Assembly: GCA_030706405.1 (NCBI GenBank)
Contig: JAUZOO010000016.1
Span: forward strand, 1-64,000
Source of the DNA: Bacteroidota bacterium
Lineage (GTDB): Bacteria > Bacteroidota > Bacteroidia > Bacteroidales > JAAUTT01
Reading direction: 5' to 3'
Length of the DNA: 64,000 bases
The notes under the pieces are model-generated. The model did no database searches, had not been told where the DNA came from, and saw nothing but the letters and a program-made list of their open reading frames with translations. The position numbers and the translations under genes are program-made. Positions 60,745-64,000 of this stretch are shown here, one piece after another (position 1 is the first letter of the stretch; every line of letters starts with the position of its first letter).

Positions 60745-62040
60745 TTACTTAGAAGAAGTTTTGATATAATAATCGAAAATATTTTCCAGTATTACGGCAA
60801 CTGCCCCCATGATGCCCACACGCTGCCCCATTTCGGAAATAACCACAGATGATGGCTCCTTAAGCTGACGCATGCAATATGTATTTAGCGACTGCTGAAT
60901 TGGCATAGTTATATACTCTCCGGCCTGGGCCATTCTTCCCCCAATAATAATTAGCTCAGGATTAAACAATTGAATCAAAATCGAAAGACCTTTACCCAAA
61001 TTAAACCCAACTTCGCCAAGAATATTTATGGCGTACTGATCACCTTTGTTTGCAGCCTCCAGCACAAGCCTTGTTTCAACTTTATCATTATCTTCATCCG
61101 GAAGATTATGGGCTATTGAGGTTTTCCCGGCTTTTATACCTTCAAGAGCCAAACGCGAAAGCGCAATTGCTGAGGCAATAGTTTCGAGACAGCCTTGTTT
61201 GCCGCACTGGCACAAAATACCATTCTCTACCATTGGAATATGGCTTAACTCTCCGGCAAAACCAAGAGTGCCGCGGTAAAGCTTTCCATCTAGGATTAAT
61301 CCCAAACCGATACCCCAGTCCCAGAAAACACTAAGCACGTCCTTCTTCCCTTTTGCCAGACCAAAGCGATATTCGGCCAAAGCCACAGCCTTCGCATCGT
61401 TCTCAATAAATACGGGGCGTTTAAACTTTTCCTGTAAAATTTTCCGAACAGGTTTCTCCTTAAAATTGAAATATGTATAATTGGCACCTTTGCGGGAATC
61501 GACTAAACCCGGCATACTAACCCCTACAGCAATAACCTTTAAGGGGTCGATGCCCGAAGCCGCGATCAGTTCCGTGGCATAATTATACAGTTTATCAATG
61601 GTATCCATACTGTTATCAAGAAGAAACGAATATGAACAAACCTCGGTAACATTAGCATTTTCCCCGTTAAATATGGCCATTTGGGTCTTATATTTCCCCA
61701 TTTCGATAGCCAGCACATAAAAGGTATCATTCTTAACTCCATACAAATCAGGTTTTCTCCCGCCAATGGACTCTCCACGCCCCTGCTTTTCAATTAAACC
61801 AATGGTTGTCAATTCATTTAATATAGAAAATGAGCTCGGGGCACTTATCTTCAAATGACGGCAGATCTCCGAATTCGATTTTGGTCCACTGGAATACAAG
61901 TATTTAATAATCTTAAGTTCTTGTACAAACTTCTTTCTTTCGACCCCCGAAAGGTCCTCGGCATACTTGTTGTACCATTGTAAAAATTCCATAACTTTAT
62001 AACCTAATGTGCGATTTTTATTCTTCCGTAAAACTAACAA
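60745..62040 (-). CDS. ROK family transcriptional regulator/sugar kinase-like (start may be MEFLQWYN at about 61992)
   Basis: HTH (SNSEICRHLKISAPSSFSILNELTTIGLIE), GVSMPGLVDS, CQCGKQGCLETIAS. Confidence 0.92.
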   Translation of the reverse strand: MLVLRKNKNRTLGYKVMEFLQWYNKYAEDLSGVERKKFVQELKIIKYLYSSGPKSNSEICRHLKISAPSSFSILNELTTIGLIEKQGRGESIGGRKPDLYGVKNDTFYVLAIEMGKYKTQMAIFNGENANVTEVCSYSFLLDNSMDTIDKLYNYATELIAASGIDPLKVIAVGVSMPGLVDSRKGANYTYFNFKEKPVRKILQEKFKRPVFIENDAKAVALAEYRFGLAKGKKDVLSVFWDWGIGLGLILDGKLYRGTLGFAGELSHIPMVENGILCQCGKQGCLETIASAIALSRLALEGIKAGKTSIAHNLPDEDNDKVETRLVLEAANKGDQYAINILGEVGFNLGKGLSILIQLFNPELIIIGGRMAQAGEYITMPIQQSLNTYCMRQLKEPSSVVISEMGQRVGIMGAVAVILENIFDYYIKTSSK

Positions 62041-62369
62041 AAAACCAATTAATCAACCACCCAACCAATGCTTTAATAAAATTTTAAAAAAAGAATCAGA
62101 CTATTAATAAACTAATCTCCAAACAATGGTTCTATTCTAAAATTTTATCAAATAAGTTACCCACATGTTCCTCCAGCCCCGCCCTCTTTATGTGAGCTTT
62201 TGCCATGTTATCTAAAATTTGAAGCATTATCATTTGTTGTGAAAAATGCTGTTTCTGTACCATTAATCTCGCAGATTATCGATTTTATTTCCAAAAAACT
62301 TTTGATCGAGGTAATTTTATGACGTTTTAAATTAGGAAGGCCGCACACTCTGGTAAAATTTATTAGCAC

Positions 62370-63167
62370 ATGAAAACTATTCAATATTTCGCACATAAGT
62401 TTAAGCCCATCTCTCTGAAAGAGATAGATGGCGTAAAACTAATGGACCGGATTGACACCAAATTTATGTGTTCATCAAGCCTTATTCCTTCATTGCTCGA
62501 AATAGCTTGCGAATTTTACAGGATACTGGATATCGACGGGCTTCGGATAATGAACTACCAGACAAATTATTACGACACTGACAAATTTTCGATGTACCTC
62601 GACCATCAAAACGGAAAACTAAACCGCTTTAAAATCAGAGAACGGGAATATGTCGATTCTGAAATATCGTTTCTGGAAGTGAAATTTAAAAACAATAAAA
62701 ACCGCACTATAAAATCGCGTATAAAACGCGATGTTCCGGGAACATCCATTACCATGCAGGAAAAATCATTTCTTGCCGAAAATTCACCCTATCCATCAAG
62801 CAGCCTCTCGTTTAAACTTAGCAATAGCTTTAAACGTATCACCTTAGCTAACCGGGACGAGCGAATAACCATTGATTTCGATATTAGTTTTTCAAACATT
62901 TGTGGCGATTACCTAACCATGCCTTCGGTTGCCATTATTGAAGTCAAACAAAAAGCCTACTCTCCCAATACACCAATTGGCCAAATCTTAAAATGGTTTA
63001 AGATTCCGCTTTCCGGAGGTAGTAAATATTGCATCGGGGTTGCCTCGCTTTATCCGGAGGTAAAATCCAACCGCATGAAGCCAATTTTCAAAACATTACA
63101 TTCATTAAGCATGCAATCCTCTCCCGTTGAGTCCAAACTACCCGATTTAAAACTCGTAATGTCATAA
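62370..63167 (+). CDS. VTC domain polyphosphate polymerase-like protein
   Basis: LMDRIDTKFMCSSSLIPSLLEIA, NYQTNYYDTDKFSMYLDHQNGKLNRFKIREREYVDS, FLEVKFKNNKNRTIKSRI. Confidence 0.9.
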   Translation: MKTIQYFAHKFKPISLKEIDGVKLMDRIDTKFMCSSSLIPSLLEIACEFYRILDIDGLRIMNYQTNYYDTDKFSMYLDHQNGKLNRFKIREREYVDSEISFLEVKFKNNKNRTIKSRIKRDVPGTSITMQEKSFLAENSPYPSSSLSFKLSNSFKRITLANRDERITIDFDISFSNICGDYLTMPSVAIIEVKQKAYSPNTPIGQILKWFKIPLSGGSKYCIGVASLYPEVKSNRMKPIFKTLHSLSMQSSPVESKLPDLKLVMS

Positions 63168-63195
63168 TAACCAAAACTAACAACCAATATTTATA

Positions 63196-63909
63196 ATGAA
63201 AGGAATAAACGTCGCACAATTATCAGCACCCTCGCCCGATACCGACTTATCAAACGTAGGCCTTTTAGGTTCAGAAATAGTAAACGTCACCAACCTCACT
63301 GACCTTGTTTTACGTTTCGCCCTTAACTTTCTGGTCATCCTGATTATCGTCAGGGTATTATACTATCAATCAACACGTCGCAAGGATTACCTTTTCACAT
63401 ATATCCTTATAAGCAGTACCATTTTTCTGCTCTGCTTCATGCTGGCTAGTGTAAAGATGGGCATTGGCTTTGCCCTTGGACTTTTTGCCATATTCGGCAT
63501 CATCCGGTACCGTACCATGTCGGTACCCATTCGCGAAATGACCTACCTGTTTGTTGTTATCGGGATAACCGTAATTAATGCCCTGTCCAACAATAAAGTA
63601 AGTCTGACCGAACTATTATTTTGCAACGGGCTCATCATTGGCATTATCTGGGCACTCGAAAGGGCTTGGTTCCTGAAACACGAATCGAGCAAGCTGATTA
63701 TTTACGAGAAAATTGAACTCATTAAAAAAGAAAATTACGAACTACTTCTAGCCGATTTAAAAGAACGTACCGGACTGGAAATACACCGGGCAGAAGTGGG
63801 CAAAATTAATTTTCTGCGCGATACTGCCGAGGTCATCATCTATTATTACAACGGAATGACCAATGTTTTGCCGGAAGACAACTACAACGAAGTTCCGGAT
63901 AACGACTGA
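63196..63909 (+). CDS. DUF4956 domain membrane protein
   Basis: LGLFAIFGIIRYRTMSVPIREMTYLFVVIGITVINAL; follows VTC gene. Confidence 0.9.
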   Translation: MKGINVAQLSAPSPDTDLSNVGLLGSEIVNVTNLTDLVLRFALNFLVILIIVRVLYYQSTRRKDYLFTYILISSTIFLLCFMLASVKMGIGFALGLFAIFGIIRYRTMSVPIREMTYLFVVIGITVINALSNNKVSLTELLFCNGLIIGIIWALERAWFLKHESSKLIIYEKIELIKKENYELLLADLKERTGLEIHRAEVGKINFLRDTAEVIIYYYNGMTNVLPEDNYNEVPDND

Positions 63910-63932
63910 TAATTAACTTATTTCCAAAGCGA

Positions 63933-64000
63933 ATGAAACAATTCTACCCACCATACAAAATCTTGTTTTTCATCTTATTGATTGTAGCTCCATTTAACGG
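63933..64000 (+). CDS. Truncated CDS start (signal peptide MKQFYPPYKILFFILLIVAPFN)
   Basis: ATG 24 nt after the DUF4956 stop; runs off the window. Confidence 0.6.
   Translation, partial: MKQFYPPYKILFFILLIVAPFN

Overview
The window is Bacteroidota chromosome, judged from TAnnTTTG-type promoters, type IX secretion genes and PorP/SprF-family proteins. The left ~11 kb is a complete-looking type II-C CRISPR-Cas locus: an array of 40 repeats (47 bp) with 39 full 30-nt spacers, then cas2, cas1, an HU/DUF4469-like passenger gene, a 1535-aa cas9 and a tracrRNA. The remainder is mostly housekeeping and envelope genes: ABC-F, RlmB-like, MurF, GldJ/PorP/PorU/PorV, IspF, LemA/TPM, CapA, AlaS, a T9SS type-B cluster, sensor kinases, RlmH, NadC, PdxH, MBOAT/AlgJ-like, a PIF1-like helicase, GH43, ROK and VTC/DUF4956. 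The main discovery candidate lies between cas9 and the tracrRNA. An internally shortened CRISPR repeat sits in the same orientation as the array, upstream of the tracr anti-repeat, and pairs with it over 22 perfect bases. The 13 nt directly 5' of that repeat, which is the guide position, are perfectly complementary to the predicted cas9 promoter/start region. The matching protospacer is followed by TGAAATAAA. This is the architecture of a natural single-guide RNA (tracr-L-like) that could direct Cas9 to repress its own promoter, here in a type II-C locus. Each array repeat also contains a Bacteroidota-type promoter (TTG-N18-TATCTTTG), and the degenerate copy has lost it. All calls were made by reading the sequence; no searches were run.
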